This document shows positions 26,097 to 35,127 of a stretch of 64,000 nt of DNA, in pieces; position 1 is the first letter of the stretch; every line of letters begins with the position of its first letter. The translations under genes were made by a program, and so were the position numbers. Origin of the DNA: Bog-756 sp963777665 (GTDB taxonomy: Bacteria > Actinomycetota > Acidimicrobiia > Acidimicrobiales > RAAP-2); assembly GCA_963777665.1 (NCBI GenBank), contig CAVZRJ010000008.1, positions 123,286-187,285 of the forward strand. Direction: 5' to 3'. Under the pieces are notes generated by a model that made no database searches, was not told the origin of the DNA, and was given only the letters and a program-made list of their open reading frames with translations.

Positions 26097-26609
26097 ATGC
26101 CCCGCGTCACCGTCCCCGCCGGTCAGGACCCGCTGGTCTACGTCTGGACCGGGCTGGCCGCGCCGCTGACCACGGCGGCGGCCGGGTACAGCAGCGCCGT
26201 CTACGAGCACTCGACGCTCTCGCTGCGGGAGTTCGAGGCCGCCCGGATCACCCTCGCCCGGATCAACGGGTGCGCCCTCTGCCTCGACTGGCGGACCGCG
26301 CGCGACGTCCCGTCGCGGTCGGCGGACCCGGACGCGGTGCCCGAGTCGTTTTACGAGGCGGTCGGGAGCCCCGAGGAGGCCGCGGTGCTCGACGAGCGGG
26401 AGCGGCTGGCCGCGGAGTTCGCCCGGCGGTACGCGACCGACCACCTGGGCATCGACGAAGAGCTCTGGAACCGACTGCACGCCGCCTTCAGCGACGACGA
26501 ACTGGTCGACCTGGCCCTGTGCGTGGGCTCGTGGCTCGCGCTCGGCCGCTTCAACCAGGTCTTCGACATCGATGGTGCCTGCCGGGTGCCCGCGCCGGCG
26601 CCCGGCTGA
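26097..26609 (+). CDS. Carboxymuconolactone decarboxylase / AhpD-like protein
   Basis: A 170-residue all-helical protein. The pair CALC in INGCALCLDW, preceded by an acidic/Arg segment (EFEAARITLARING), is the AhpD-type redox motif typical of carboxymuconolactone-decarboxylase-like proteins. Likely a peroxidatic or disulfide-relay activity rather than an aromatic-pathway decarboxylase, but the substrate is unknown. The next gene starts 12 nt downstream, so the two probably form an operon. Confidence 0.8.
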   Translation: MPRVTVPAGQDPLVYVWTGLAAPLTTAAAGYSSAVYEHSTLSLREFEAARITLARINGCALCLDWRTARDVPSRSADPDAVPESFYEAVGSPEEAAVLDERERLAAEFARRYATDHLGIDEELWNRLHAAFSDDELVDLALCVGSWLALGRFNQVFDIDGACRVPAPAPG

Positions 26610-26621
26610 GGGACCAGGCGC

Positions 26622-27353
26622 GTGGAGAAGGTCATCACCCTGCTCTGGGGTCCCGGCGACGCGGCGGCCGGGGACGCCCTCCGGACACGGCTCCTCGAAG
26701 AGGCCGTCCCCCGGATGCAGGGCGCGGGAGCCCGTGGGCTCGGGATCAACGTCCACGATTCGGACGCGGCTGACGCACCCTCGCCGGCTCCGCCGCCGAC
26801 CGGTGAGGAGCCCCACGTGGCCGAGGTCTCGTGCTGGCTCGACTGTTACGAGCGGCGTGACGGGGTGGAGGCGGCACTCGCCGACCTCGGGCTGCCCCGG
26901 GCGTCCTACCTGGTGGTCGAATCGCTCTACGACGACTACGGCACCACCCCCTATGCGCCGCCCCGCGACTGGCCCGACGGCGCCCGTTCCCCGGGGGTGT
27001 TGACCGTGGCCCTCATCCACCGGCCCCAGGGTCTCGACGACGGTGAGTGGATCCACCGCTGGCACGGGACCCAGTCCCCGGTCTCGGGGGAGCTGCAGCC
27101 GCGGACCCGCTACGTCCGCAACCAGGTGGTGCGGGCGCTCACCGACGGGGCGCCCGAGATCGGCGGCATCGTCGAGGAGGGATGGCCCTCGGCCGCACAC
27201 GTGGCCGACCCGATGCTCTTCTTCAACGCGACCACCCCGGCGGAGCTCGACGCGCACGTGACGCGGATGCTCACCAGCGTCGAGGCCTGCCTCGACATGG
27301 CGCGCCTGCGGAGCTCGACCATGAGCGAGTACCTGGTGTCCGCGCTGTCCTAG
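26622..27353 (+). CDS. EthD-domain-like protein
   Basis: A 243-residue protein with two ferredoxin-like (dimeric alpha/beta barrel) halves. The segment VLTVALIHRPQGLDDGEWIHRWHGTQ is the most recognisable part: the WxxxWHxxH-like pattern of EthD proteins. Exact function is unknown; such proteins accompany various oxidative catabolic pathways. The start is GTG at 26622. It follows the AhpD-like gene closely and precedes ychF by about 96 nt. Confidence 0.6.
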   Translation: MEKVITLLWGPGDAAAGDALRTRLLEEAVPRMQGAGARGLGINVHDSDAADAPSPAPPPTGEEPHVAEVSCWLDCYERRDGVEAALADLGLPRASYLVVESLYDDYGTTPYAPPRDWPDGARSPGVLTVALIHRPQGLDDGEWIHRWHGTQSPVSGELQPRTRYVRNQVVRALTDGAPEIGGIVEEGWPSAAHVADPMLFFNATTPAELDAHVTRMLTSVEACLDMARLRSSTMSEYLVSALS

Positions 27354-27449
27354 GAATCCGGTCGGGTCGCGTTGCCCGGGTCCATCACCTACGCTCGCAC
27401 CCTGCCCACCGTCGGCCCCGGCCGGCAGCGCACACCGGAGGAAGCACCC

Positions 27450-28535
27450 GTGGGACTGTCCATCGGCATCGTCGGCCTCCCCAACGTGGGGAAGTCCACC
27501 CTCTTCAACGCCCTGACCCGCAACGAGGTCCTCGCGGCGAACTACCCGTTCGCCACGATCGACCCGAACGTGGGGGTGGTGGCCGTGCCCGACCCCCGCC
27601 TCGACCGCCTGGCCGAGGTGTTCGGGTCGAGGGAGATCGTGCCGGCGACCGTCACCTTCGTCGACATCGCCGGGATCGTGAAGGGCGCCTCCGAGGGGGA
27701 GGGTCTCGGCAACAAATTCCTGGCGGCCATCCGCGAGAGCGACGCGATCTGCCAGGTGGTCCGCGTCTTCGAGGACCCCGACGTGATCCACGTGGACGGG
27801 CGGATCGATCCCGACGACGACATCGCGACCGTCAACACCGAGCTCATCCTGGCCGACCTCCAGACCGTCGACCACGCGGTGGTGCGGCTCGCCAAGGAAT
27901 CGCGCAAGCAGCCGGAGCTGGCGGCCGCGCTGGCCGCGACCGAGCAGGCCCGGGAGATCCTGGACGGCGGGCGGACCATCGCCGAGGCGGCGGCCGCAGG
28001 TGACGTGGACGCGGCGCTGCTCCGGGACCTGCATCTGCTCAGCGCCAAGCCGGTCATCTATGCGTTCAACGTCGACGAGGGCGCGCTCGGCGACCCCGAG
28101 CTCCGCTCCCGGCTCGCTGCGCTGGTGGCTCCGGCCGAGGCGGTGGTGGTCAGTGCCCAGATCGAGGCCGAGGTCGCCGCGCTCGACCCCGCGGACGCCG
28201 CCGAGTTGCTCGCGGGCTACGGCCAGGAGGAGTCGGGACTGGTCCAGCTGGTGCACGTCGGCTTCCGCACCCTCGGGCTCCAGACCTTCCTGACCGCGGG
28301 CCCGAAGGAGGCCCGGGCCTGGACCATCCACGTCGGGGACACCGCCCCGCAGGCGGCCGGCACGATCCACACCGACTTCGAGCGCGGCTTCATCAAGGCC
28401 GAGATCGTCGGGTACGAGGACCTCATCGCGGCCGGTTCCCTCGCCGCGGCGCGTGCGGCGGGCCGGGCCCGCATCGAGGGCAAGGAGTACCTCATGCGGG
28501 ACGGCGACGTGGTCGAGTTCCGGTTCCAGGTGTAG
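27450..28535 (+). CDS. ychF: Redox/translation-associated GTPase-family ATPase YchF (OLA1)
   Basis: A 361-residue cytosolic P-loop protein. G1 is GLPNVGKST right at the N terminus, G2/G3 regions are NYPFATIDPNVG and FVDIAGIVKGASEGEGLGNKFL, and the C-terminal TGS/OBG domain ends GKEYLMRDGDVVEFRF. YchF prefers ATP because its G4 motif is non-canonical; here it reads YAFNVDE instead of NKxD. The GTG at 27450 follows a GGAGGAAG ribosome site; the frame is open further upstream but without coding character. Confidence 0.95.
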   Translation: MGLSIGIVGLPNVGKSTLFNALTRNEVLAANYPFATIDPNVGVVAVPDPRLDRLAEVFGSREIVPATVTFVDIAGIVKGASEGEGLGNKFLAAIRESDAICQVVRVFEDPDVIHVDGRIDPDDDIATVNTELILADLQTVDHAVVRLAKESRKQPELAAALAATEQAREILDGGRTIAEAAAAGDVDAALLRDLHLLSAKPVIYAFNVDEGALGDPELRSRLAALVAPAEAVVVSAQIEAEVAALDPADAAELLAGYGQEESGLVQLVHVGFRTLGLQTFLTAGPKEARAWTIHVGDTAPQAAGTIHTDFERGFIKAEIVGYEDLIAAGSLAAARAAGRARIEGKEYLMRDGDVVEFRFQV

Positions 28536-28542
28536 GGGACCG

Positions 28543-29391
28543 ATGACCCCGGAGGTGACCGCGGTGCCCTCCGTCCCGGCCGTCCGGATGGAGGGGGTGT
28601 CGGTGGTCCGCAACGGCACCGCACTGCTCGACGACGTCTCCTGGGTCGTGGCGCCGGGTGAGCGCTGGGCGCTGCTCGGTCCCAACGGCTCGGGCAAGAC
28701 GACCCTGCTGCGGGTGGCCGGCTCGGCGCTCTGGCCGACCGGTGGCGTGGTCGAGATCCTGGGCGAGCGGCTCGGGCGGGTCGACATGCGCGAGCTGAAG
28801 CGGCGGATCGCGGTGGTGAGCGCCTCGATCGCGCGGACCCTCCGCCCGGAGCTGCCCGCGCTCGACGCGGTCCTGACCGGCAGGTACGCCGCCCTCGAGA
28901 CCTGGTGGCACGAGTACACCGCCGCCGACCGGCGGGAGGCCGCGGCACTGCTGTCCGACGCCGGACTCGGTGACCCGGCCTTCGCCGAGCGGGCCTTCGG
29001 CCTGCTCTCGGAAGGAGAGCGGCAACAGGTCCTGCTGGCCCGGGCCCTGATGGGGCGTCCGGAGCTGGTCCTGATGGACGAGCCCGCGGCCGGGTTGGAC
29101 CTCGGGGCCCGCGAGCGGCTCCTCGACCGGCTCGCCGGCCTGGCCGCCGACCCGGCGGTGCCCCCGTTGGTGCTGGTCACCCATCACGTGGAGGAGATCC
29201 CGCCCGGGGTCACCCACGCCGCACTGCTCCGCGGCGGACGTCTGCTGTCCGCCGGCCCGGTGGACGAGGTCCTCCGGGCCGAACCGGTGTCCGCCGCGTT
29301 CGGCGTCGCGGTCACGGTCGAGCGGCGCGACGGTCGCTGGTCGGCGCGGGCGGTGCCGGGCCGGGAGCGGTCGGGCGGCCGACCGGGGTGA
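28543..29391 (+). CDS. ABC transporter ATP-binding protein (stand-alone)
   Basis: A 282-residue ATPase: Walker A GPNGSGKTT, a signature reading LSEGERQ in place of LSGGQ, Walker B LVLMDEPAAGLD and the switch His in LVTHHVEE. Starts 7 nt after ychF. No permease or binding protein is adjacent, so the transported substrate is unknown. The sequence resembles the molybdate/ModF-like or iron-type soluble ATPases found alone in actinobacteria. Confidence 0.8.
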   Translation: MTPEVTAVPSVPAVRMEGVSVVRNGTALLDDVSWVVAPGERWALLGPNGSGKTTLLRVAGSALWPTGGVVEILGERLGRVDMRELKRRIAVVSASIARTLRPELPALDAVLTGRYAALETWWHEYTAADRREAAALLSDAGLGDPAFAERAFGLLSEGERQQVLLARALMGRPELVLMDEPAAGLDLGARERLLDRLAGLAADPAVPPLVLVTHHVEEIPPGVTHAALLRGGRLLSAGPVDEVLRAEPVSAAFGVAVTVERRDGRWSARAVPGRERSGGRPG

Positions 29392-29603
29392 GCGCGGTGC
29401 GCTCCGGGGGTCCCGAGCTGGGATGTCTCGGTGCGGTTGAGCGTCGCCGTCGTGGGGTGTACAACCGAGGGGTCGCAACCGGGGAGGGTCGCCGGGGCCG
29501 CCTGTGCGGTGGTCCCGGTGGCGCTGTCGGTCCCTGACCATCCACCACTGCGGAATCGCCCGTGCGTAGCGTATTCCCCCACCAGAGGTAGGTCGAGGAG
29601 CCG

Positions 29604-30361
29604 ATGCCCGTGGTCCTGGCGATCATCATCCTGTTGGCGTGGGTGGTCATCCTGGGTCCCAGCCTCATCAAGCGTCGGTCCCGCCACTCGGACGGGGTCC
29701 ACTCGATCAGCCACTTCCACGATCAGTTGAAGGTCCTCGAGCACTCCGCACCCGAGCCGATCGTCACCCCGGCCTACCGCCTGCACACGGTCGACAGCGC
29801 GGGCGCCCCGGCCATCCACTACCCGGGCGTCGACACCCCGCCGGTGCTCACCGTGGTCGGTGCCAAGCACCTGCCCCGTCCCGCGCTCGCCTTCCTCGGA
29901 GAAGCCGCACCCGAGCCCGAGCGGGATGCCGCGGCACCCGGCCCGTCGGCCCGCGGCGTCCGGGCCGACGGGCTCGGGGACCCGCCGGAGTCGATGCCGC
30001 GACAGGACCGGGTCCTGTCCGACGTGCCACCCCGGCTCCCGGACCTCTACGCCGCGCCAGATGGCCCGCCGCCGCCGGCGGGACACCCTGGCCGTGCTCT
30101 GCCGCGCTGGTGCTGGTCAGCTTCGCGATCGGCTTCCTCCCCGGTGCGGGGTCGGCCTGGATCGTCACGGGACTCTCGAGCATCGCCATGGCCATCTACG
30201 TCACGCTGCTGGTGCGCCTGCGGCAGCAGGCAGAGGAGCGCGAGCGCAAGCTCCGCTACCTGAGTCCCCGGGAAGACCAGGACGTGCTGGTGGGCGTGCC
30301 GGCGCGCGGCGCAGCCGGGCGCTACGCGCACCCCTCCTCGGGGCGCGCGGCTGCCCACTGA
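29604..30361 (+). pseudogene. Actinobacterial two-helix membrane protein, twice frameshifted
   Basis: Starts MPVVLAIIILLAWVVILGPSLIKRR, an N-terminal membrane helix with a positive stop. A hydrophilic region follows to about 30,055. Continuity then passes to a second frame (MARRRRRDTLAVLC) and at about 30,102 to a third (ALVLVSFAIGFLPG, then TLLVRLRQQAEERERKLRYL). One extra base at each point explains the data. Reconstructed length is about 250 residues. It resembles hypothetical membrane proteins common in actinobacteria; no function is known. Confidence 0.6.
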
Positions 30362-30388
30362 CCCGGGCCGGCTGGGTAGGATGCCGCA

Positions 30389-31093
30389 ATGGCACGAGAC
30401 ACGACATCGACCGCACCCGTCCCCCCCGGTGACCGGCACGCCGCACTGACCGGGGTGGTCGCCACCGCTCTCGGGGGCCGGGAGCTGCTCGCCCACCCGT
30501 TCTACCGCCGGTGGGAGGCCGGGACGCTCGACCGCCAGGAGCTGGCCGAGTACGCCGTGCACTACCGGGCGTTCGAGGCCGCGCTCCCCGCCGTGCTGGC
30601 GACGGTCGTGGAGCGCCTCGAGGCGGAGGGCGAGGGCACCGCTGCGTCGTGGGCCGCGCGCAACCTGGCCGACGAGCAGGGCCACCCCGAGGCGCACCTC
30701 GACCTGTTCGACCGCTTTGCCGCCGCCCTCCCGACCAGCGCCCGGGCGACCGCTCCGGGTCCGGCGGCGACGGCCCTGGTCGAGACCTACCGGGCGCTTG
30801 CCGAGTGCGGCCCGGTCGCCGCGCTCTCCGGTCTTGCCGCCTACGAGACCCAGGCCGCGGCCATCGCCGCGTCGAAGGCGGACGGGCTGCGCCGCTGGTA
30901 CGGCATGGACGACGCGGGCACCGCCTTCTGGGACGTGCACGCGGTCATGGACGCCGACCACGGCGACTGGGCGGTCCGGGCCCTCGTCGAAGTCGGCGCC
31001 GATTCCGAAGCGGTCGCCGACGGCGCGCGGCGTGCGGCGGACGCCTGGTGGGCGCTGCTCGACGAGCGGGAGGCCGAGGCCGCCGCGGCCTAG
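30389..31093 (+). CDS. Heme-oxygenase-like diiron protein, CADD/PqqC type (candidate 4-aminobenzoate synthase)
   Basis: A 234-residue all-helical protein. Candidate metal ligands are E96, H103 (DEQGHPEAH), E153 (AYETQ), H184, D188 and H191 (HAVMDADH). Their spacing (E-x6-H, then H-x3-D-x2-H) is that of the chlamydial CADD dinuclear site as I recall it. K163 lies ten residues after the third ligand and Y152 just before it, matching residues that CADD consumes or uses when making 4-aminobenzoate. TenA/PqqC-like functions are the alternatives. It stands alone, 28 nt after a membrane protein gene. Confidence 0.7.
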   Translation: MARDTTSTAPVPPGDRHAALTGVVATALGGRELLAHPFYRRWEAGTLDRQELAEYAVHYRAFEAALPAVLATVVERLEAEGEGTAASWAARNLADEQGHPEAHLDLFDRFAAALPTSARATAPGPAATALVETYRALAECGPVAALSGLAAYETQAAAIAASKADGLRRWYGMDDAGTAFWDVHAVMDADHGDWAVRALVEVGADSEAVADGARRAADAWWALLDEREAEAAAA

Positions 31094-31120
31094 CCGTTCC
31101 CTCCGGGGTCGGTCCCGGGC

Positions 31121-32311
31121 TCAGCCCGGTTCGGTGCCCACCACCGAGACGAAGGAGACCATCTCGCCCGGGTAGCCCCCGAGGTTGTGGGTGAGGGCGA
31201 GGGTGCGGTCGGTGGTGATCTGACGCTCGGGCGTCGCCTCGCCGCGCAGCTGCAGCCAGGTCTCGAAGAACATGCGCAGGCCCGACGCGCCCACCGGGTG
31301 ACCGAAGCTCTTGAGGCCGCCGTCCGGATTGACCGGGAAGGGCCCGGTCCGGTCGAAGGTGCCGGCGAGCACCTCCTTCCAGGCGGTGCCGCGTTCGGCG
31401 AACCCGAGGTCCTCCATGAGGACGAGCTCGGTCGGCGTGAAGCAGTCGTGGACCTCGGCCATGGCCAGCTGGCTCCTCGGGTCGGTGATCCCGGCCTGCC
31501 GGTAGGCGTCCTCCGCGGCCAGCGCGCACTCGGGGAACCAGGTGTAGTCGTAGTCGGGGTCGATGAGCCCCGACCCGCTGCCCGCGGCGAAGGCGAGCGC
31601 CTTGATGTAGAGCGGCGTGTCGGTGTAGCGGTGGGCGTCCTCGGCCCGGACCACGATGGCTGCGGCAGCCCCGTCGGCCACCCCCGCGCAGTCGAACACG
31701 CCGAGACGTCCCGCCACCCTGGGCGACGCGCAGATGGTCTCGATGGAGACCTCCTTGCGGAACTGTGCACGCGGGTTGCGGGCCCCGTTCTGATGGTTCT
31801 TCCACGAGATGCGGGCGAGCGCCTCGGCGAGCTCGTCCTCGCCGACCCCGTACTTCTTGCCGTAGGCCGGAGCCACCATCGAGAACATGGCCGCCGCGGT
31901 CAGGGTCCGGGCGGTGCCGTCGCCGGGGATCGGGAACGCGTTGAGCCCCTGGTACCCGGAGTCCTTGACCTTCTCGGCGCCGACGGCCATGGCCATGTCG
32001 TAGGCACCGGACGCCACCGCGTAGGCCGCGGCGCGCAGCGCCTCCGAACCGGTCGTGCAGTAGTTCTCGACCCTGGTGACCGGCTTGCCGGACAGCTGGA
32101 GCGGCCGGGCCAGGGTGATCCCGCTCATCCCGGACTGCGCGGTCCCGAGCCAGTAGGCGTCGACGTCGTCCTTGGTCACACCGGCCGAGGCGAACGTGTC
32201 CTCCGACGCCTCCACGATGAGGTCGTCGAGGCTCTTGTCCCAGTGCTCGGCGAAGCGGGTGCACCCCATGCCGACGATCGCCACCCGGTCCTTGATCCCG
32301 TGTGAGGCCAT
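31121..32311 (-). CDS. Thiolase, SCP-x/lipid-transfer-protein-type acetyl-CoA acetyltransferase
   Basis: A 396-residue thiolase. The nucleophile lies in ENYCTTGSEALRAAA, the His motif is EVHDCFTPTE and the C-terminal motif is GHPVGASG. Such thiolases cleave 3-ketoacyl-CoA, often in sterol or branched acyl-CoA pathways. The gene is 22 nt downstream of the HMG-CoA-synthase-like/DUF35 gene on the same strand, and the pairing recalls archaeal thiolase-HMGCS-DUF35 complexes. The start is ATG at 32311. Confidence 0.88.
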   Translation of the reverse strand: MASHGIKDRVAIVGMGCTRFAEHWDKSLDDLIVEASEDTFASAGVTKDDVDAYWLGTAQSGMSGITLARPLQLSGKPVTRVENYCTTGSEALRAAAYAVASGAYDMAMAVGAEKVKDSGYQGLNAFPIPGDGTARTLTAAAMFSMVAPAYGKKYGVGEDELAEALARISWKNHQNGARNPRAQFRKEVSIETICASPRVAGRLGVFDCAGVADGAAAAIVVRAEDAHRYTDTPLYIKALAFAAGSGSGLIDPDYDYTWFPECALAAEDAYRQAGITDPRSQLAMAEVHDCFTPTELVLMEDLGFAERGTAWKEVLAGTFDRTGPFPVNPDGGLKSFGHPVGASGLRMFFETWLQLRGEATPERQITTDRTLALTHNLGGYPGEMVSFVSVVGTEPG

Positions 32312-32333
32312 TGCGCTCCTCCGTCCCGTGTCG

Positions 32334-33771
32334 TCAGCCGGCCCCGCCGGCGGTCCCGCGCACCGGCTTGGCCTTCCAGAAGTAGTCGTGGATGCCGTCC
32401 GCGGTGTAGAGCGTGCGGAAGGTCATGGTCACCCGGTCGCCGATGTCCACGGTCTCGGGGTCGACGTCGGTGAGCTCCACCGGGAAGCGTCCGCCACCGT
32501 CGAAGTCGAGGACCGCGAAGACGATCGGCGGGCTCGGCGAGTAGGACAGCCGGTCGATGGTGTAGGTGGCGATGGTCGCGTCGGCGTCGGCGCGCCCGGC
32601 CGGCTCCATGTCGTCGACGGCACCGCCGCGCATGGAGATGCGCGACGGGCGGCAGGTGCACGGCCCCGGAGGTCCGGTCCTGCGACCCGACGAAGCCGAA
32701 CTTCCAGCGCTCGTTACGCCACGCGGCGGTGGACGAGACCCGCTGGGGTTCGGGCCGCCGGGGCGGTTCGGGGGTGACCATGCCCCGCCACGAAAGGAAG
32801 GTGCCGTAGGGGAGGTCCGCGCCGGCCGCGATCTGGGCGGCCACCGGCTCGGCCGGCGTCCAGGCGGCGAGCGCCTGCGTGGTGCGGAACACCAGCACGT
32901 CGGCCCCGTCGGCGAGCGAGACGACCGCCAGCACCTGGCCGGGCTGCGCCTCCTCGAGCAGCACCGAGAGCATGAGCCCCGGATGGGCCGTCCCGGTCTG
33001 TCCGACGGTGGCGGACAGGTCGTCGGCGAGGGCGCCCTCGCGCAGCCCGAGCGCCCGTCCCACGGACCGGACCGCCCGGCCGTGCATGCCGGTGACCACC
33101 GCCCGGTCGATCCCGTCGGCGGTGACCCCGGCCGCCTTGAGGGCCGCCTCCCATGCCTCAGCCCCGAGCTCGAGGTAGCGGGTCTCTCCGAACCGCTCCT
33201 CCCAGGTCTTCGAGCGCCGGTCCCCGGCGGTCCGCCACCGGTCGAGGAACTCGTCGCTGATCGACGCACCCCCGAGGTACTCCGCGATGACCGGGCTTCC
33301 CGGGCCGTCGTCGCCGATCAGCAGCGCGGCGGCGCCGTCGCCCCCGGCCGACTCGTCTGCCGAGGTGGGTAGGCCGTCCCGGAGGTCGGAGAGGACCACG
33401 AGGGTGGTGACCGAGCCCTGCGCGCCGAGCGCGGTCCGCAGGGCGCCGACCCCCGAGCGGAGGGCGCCTCCGAAGTCGAAGGCGGCCACCCCGGGCGGCT
33501 GGCGGAGCGCGGCGTGGATGGTGGTCGCGTTGGTCTTGTCCAGGTAGGCAGGGGTGGCGGTCGCCAGCCAGATCGCGTCCGGTGCAGCGGTCGGGACCGC
33601 CCGCAGGGCCAGCCGGGCCGCCTCGACCCCCATGGTGGTGGTGTCCTCGTCGTAGGAGGCCACCGCCCGGCCGCCCTTGCCGCCGCCGCGGCCGAAGACA
33701 CGGGCCACCTCGGTCCGCTGGAGCCGCCGGTAGGGAACGTACCCGGCGATGCCGACGATCCCCCGGGTCAT
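32334..33771 (-). pseudogene. HMG-CoA-synthase-like protein fused to a DUF35 OB-fold domain, frameshifted
   Basis: The first about 370 residues have the HMG-CoA synthase/KAS III fold: TRGIVGIAGYVPYRRL at the start and DEDTTTMGVEAARLAL. The position of the catalytic Cys reads FGGALRSG (L104), and the catalytic-Glu segment reads ATATPAYLDK, so both key residues seem lost. After a frame change at about 32,650 a DUF35-type OB fold follows (DRLSYSPSPPIVFAVLDFDGG, then VTMTFRTLYTADGIHDYFWK). A single indel restores one polypeptide of about 478 residues. It is divergent from the acyl-CoA dehydrogenase gene. Confidence 0.8.
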
Positions 33772-33863
33772 CCGGCGCTCCCGGTGGATTGCGGGTGGCT
33801 CATGGTCGGTGCGATCCCTCTCGTCGTTGGCTCCGGCTCCCTGCTCATCCTATGATGGCCACA

Positions 33864-33882
33864 GTATCTGACGGTCAGTCAG
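33864..33882. promoter_or_regulatory. Palindromic operator candidate (TetR-type) between divergent acyl-CoA genes
   Basis: CTGACGGTCAG at 33868-33878 is a palindrome around a central G, extended on the right to GTCAGTCAG and partly on the left. It lies in the 158-nt gap between the thiolase/HMGCS-like operon and the acyl-CoA dehydrogenase operon, next to a -10-like TATGAT at 33851-33856. This spacing and symmetry are typical for TetR-family regulators of fatty-acid/steroid genes; no regulator gene is visible nearby. Confidence 0.5.
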
Positions 33883-33929
33883 GAAACCATGTGCGCGGCG
33901 GTCACATGCCGAGGACGGAGGCCGGACCC

Positions 33930-35111
33930 ATGGACTTCGAGTTCACCCCCGAGCAGCTCGAGTTCGTCAAGGAGGTCGAGCAGTTCCTCGACGACAACGC
34001 CGACCCCGAGGTCTTCGACGTCACCCGCGAGAACATGGCCCAGATCGTGGACACCCCCCTCCGCCGGGCGTTCATGGCCAAGGTCGGCGAACAGGGCTGG
34101 CTCGGCATCACCTGGCCCGAGGAGTACGGGGGCAGGAACGGCGACGGCATCTACGAGTACCTGCTCAACGAGGCCCTGGCGGCACGGGGGGGTCCCCAGA
34201 TCGGCAAGGGCGTCGGCATCATCGGAAAGACCATCATCAGCCACGGCAGCGACACCCTGAAGGCCGAGTTCCTCCCCAAGATCCTCCGCAACGAGGTCGA
34301 GTTCGCGGTCGGCTACTCGGAGCCGAACGCCGGCTCCGACGCCGCCTCGATGCAGCTCAAGGCCACCCGCGAGGACGGAGGGTGGCGGCTCAACGGCCAG
34401 AAGACCTGGACCACGTCGGCCCACTTCGCCGACTGGTACTGGGTCGGGGCCCGGACCGACCCGGAGGCCCCCAAGCACCACGGCATCACGCTCTTCCTCG
34501 TGCCGATGGACCACCCCGGCATCACGGTCAAGGCCATCTGGACGATGGGGGACGAGCGGACCAACGAGGTCTACCTCGACGACGTGTTCGTCCCCGACGA
34601 CCACGTGGTGGGTGAGCTCAACAAGGGCTTCCAGTACATCTCCGAAGCGCTCGACCTCGAGCGCTTCACCCTGTTCACCTTCTCCCCGATCGCGCAGCGG
34701 CTCGATCTGCTGACCGAGTACGTCCGCACGGGCACCCGCGACGGCGAGCCGATGAAGGACGATCCGGTGGTCCGGTCGCGGATCGCCCAGCTGCACACCG
34801 AGGCCGAGGTGGCCCGGGTGCTCGGGCTCCGGTTCGTGGCCGCCTCGTCGGCCGGGGGATCCCCGCCGACCGCCGAGGCATCGGAGTACAAGCTGTTCAC
34901 GACCGAGTACTCCCGCCGGCTCGCCGACGCCTCGATGGACCTGGCGGGCCCCGGCGGCCAGCTCCGGGTCCGCACCGAGGAGGCGCCGATGGCCGGGCGG
35001 TCCGAGTCGACCTACCGGTACACGGTCATCGACACCATCGGCGGTGGCTCCTCGGAGATCCAGAAGAACATCATCGCCCGGCGCAAGCTCGGCCTGCCCA
35101 AGAACTTCTGA
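33930..35111 (+). CDS. Acyl-CoA dehydrogenase (FadE29/ChsE2-like)
   Basis: A 393-residue flavoenzyme introducing a 2,3 double bond into acyl-CoA. FEFTPEQLEFVKEVEQFL, YSEPNAGSDAASMQLKA (FAD/substrate motif), WTTSAHFADWYWVGARTD and the C-terminal IDTIGGGSSEIQKNIIARR are typical. The ATG at 33930 follows a GAGGACGGAGG ribosome site. It is the first gene of a six-gene acyl-CoA operon; a second dehydrogenase at 37449 suggests an alpha2beta2 enzyme as in mycobacterial steroid side-chain degradation. Confidence 0.9.
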   Translation: MDFEFTPEQLEFVKEVEQFLDDNADPEVFDVTRENMAQIVDTPLRRAFMAKVGEQGWLGITWPEEYGGRNGDGIYEYLLNEALAARGGPQIGKGVGIIGKTIISHGSDTLKAEFLPKILRNEVEFAVGYSEPNAGSDAASMQLKATREDGGWRLNGQKTWTTSAHFADWYWVGARTDPEAPKHHGITLFLVPMDHPGITVKAIWTMGDERTNEVYLDDVFVPDDHVVGELNKGFQYISEALDLERFTLFTFSPIAQRLDLLTEYVRTGTRDGEPMKDDPVVRSRIAQLHTEAEVARVLGLRFVAASSAGGSPPTAEASEYKLFTTEYSRRLADASMDLAGPGGQLRVRTEEAPMAGRSESTYRYTVIDTIGGGSSEIQKNIIARRKLGLPKNF

Positions 35112-35127
35112 GCCCCCGCACCTGCCT

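Noticed and set aside
25818..29180. A 1120-codon open frame on the minus strand
   Set aside because: It lies opposite carboxymuconolactone decarboxylase, EthD-like, ychF and ABC ATPase genes with strong motifs. Long antisense frames are expected at this GC content, and this one has no recognisable domain.
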